From positions 1 to 15,039 of the forward strand of contig JAVXHR010000034.1 of assembly GCA_036656795.1 (NCBI GenBank): a DNA stretch of 15,039 bases. The letters are read 5' to 3'. The position numbers were made by a program, and so were the translations under genes. This document shows positions 15,007 through 15,039 of the stretch, piece by piece. The stretch's first letter is position 1; every line of letters begins with the position of its first letter. The stretch is from CAUPWF01 sp036656795. GTDB lineage: Bacteria > Bacillota > Clostridia > Lachnospirales > Lachnospiraceae. A model generated the notes under the pieces. It was not told the origin of the DNA. It saw only the letters and a program-made list of their open reading frames with translations, and did no database searches.

Positions 15007-15039
15007 ATGAAACAAAACGAAAAAAAGAAAATATATCTT
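15007..15039 (+). CDS. Start of a further gene, cut by the window edge (possibly a serine recombinase)
   Basis: An ATG at 15007 opens a frame of 11 codons that runs to the last base (MKQNEKKKIYL). The purine-rich AGAAAG upstream is a weak ribosome site. Large serine recombinases in Clostridia mobile elements often begin with a short basic stretch followed by KIYLYTRVS; the visible residues agree with that but are too few to prove it. Confidence 0.3.
   Translation, partial: MKQNEKKKIYL

Overview
The window is AT-rich DNA with Gram-positive style Shine-Dalgarno sites (GGAGG), short intergenic gaps and gene types typical of an anaerobic Clostridia/Lachnospiraceae-like Firmicute. No rRNA or tRNA gene or CRISPR array was seen. 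The last third (about 10.85-14.97 kb) is visibly richer in G+C and carries a large surface protein, so it looks like a separately acquired segment.

The core of the window (about 0.1-7.1 kb) is a compact transport locus that I recognise as a SAO-type system. I recall this as the 'selenocysteine-assisted organometal' set of families SaoT, SaoE, SaoC, SaoB, SaoA and SaoP; the names come from memory and were not searched. A LysR regulator (139-1041) faces a minus-strand pair, an ABC permease (2474-3301) followed by a NitT/TauT-type substrate-binding lipoprotein (1118-2389). Divergent from the permease, a tight plus-strand operon encodes a thioredoxin-like protein (3504-3755), an ArsP-like permease (3752-4891), a membrane-anchored protein ending Cys-Cys-COOH (4900-5424), a second binding protein (5428-6213) and an ABC ATPase (6220-7077).

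Two genes contain an in-frame UGA that ordinary gene calling treats as a stop. In the thioredoxin-like gene, UGA is codon 14, inside a Cys-Ala-Sec-Cys active site. In the ABC permease, UGA is codon 218 and the conserved permease sequence continues intact for 57 further codons. Each UGA is followed, at 20-25 nt, by a stable hairpin whose loop begins with G, which fits a bacterial SECIS element. Both are best read as selenocysteine codons. Adjacent Cys-Cys pairs also occur in the two binding proteins and at the C-terminus of the SaoC-like protein. A plausible model is a pathway that binds a soft, thiol-reactive metal or organometal with vicinal thiols, passes it through an ABC importer, and exports or exchanges it through the ArsP-like permease. 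The substrate is inferred, not shown.

The middle (7.1-10.7 kb) holds ordinary genes: a CPA2-type cation/proton antiporter on the minus strand, a divergent HTH regulator with a WYL-like C-terminal region, and a MATE-family efflux protein, the last two separated by a long hairpin. The end (10.98-14.90 kb) encodes a 1304-residue secreted protein with Cys/His-rich repeats, Ig-like, MBG/YDG-like and bacterial-repeat modules and an NPQTG motif. The usual hydrophobic anchor after that motif is missing. A strong terminator follows, and the first 11 codons of another gene, possibly a serine recombinase, run off the window edge.
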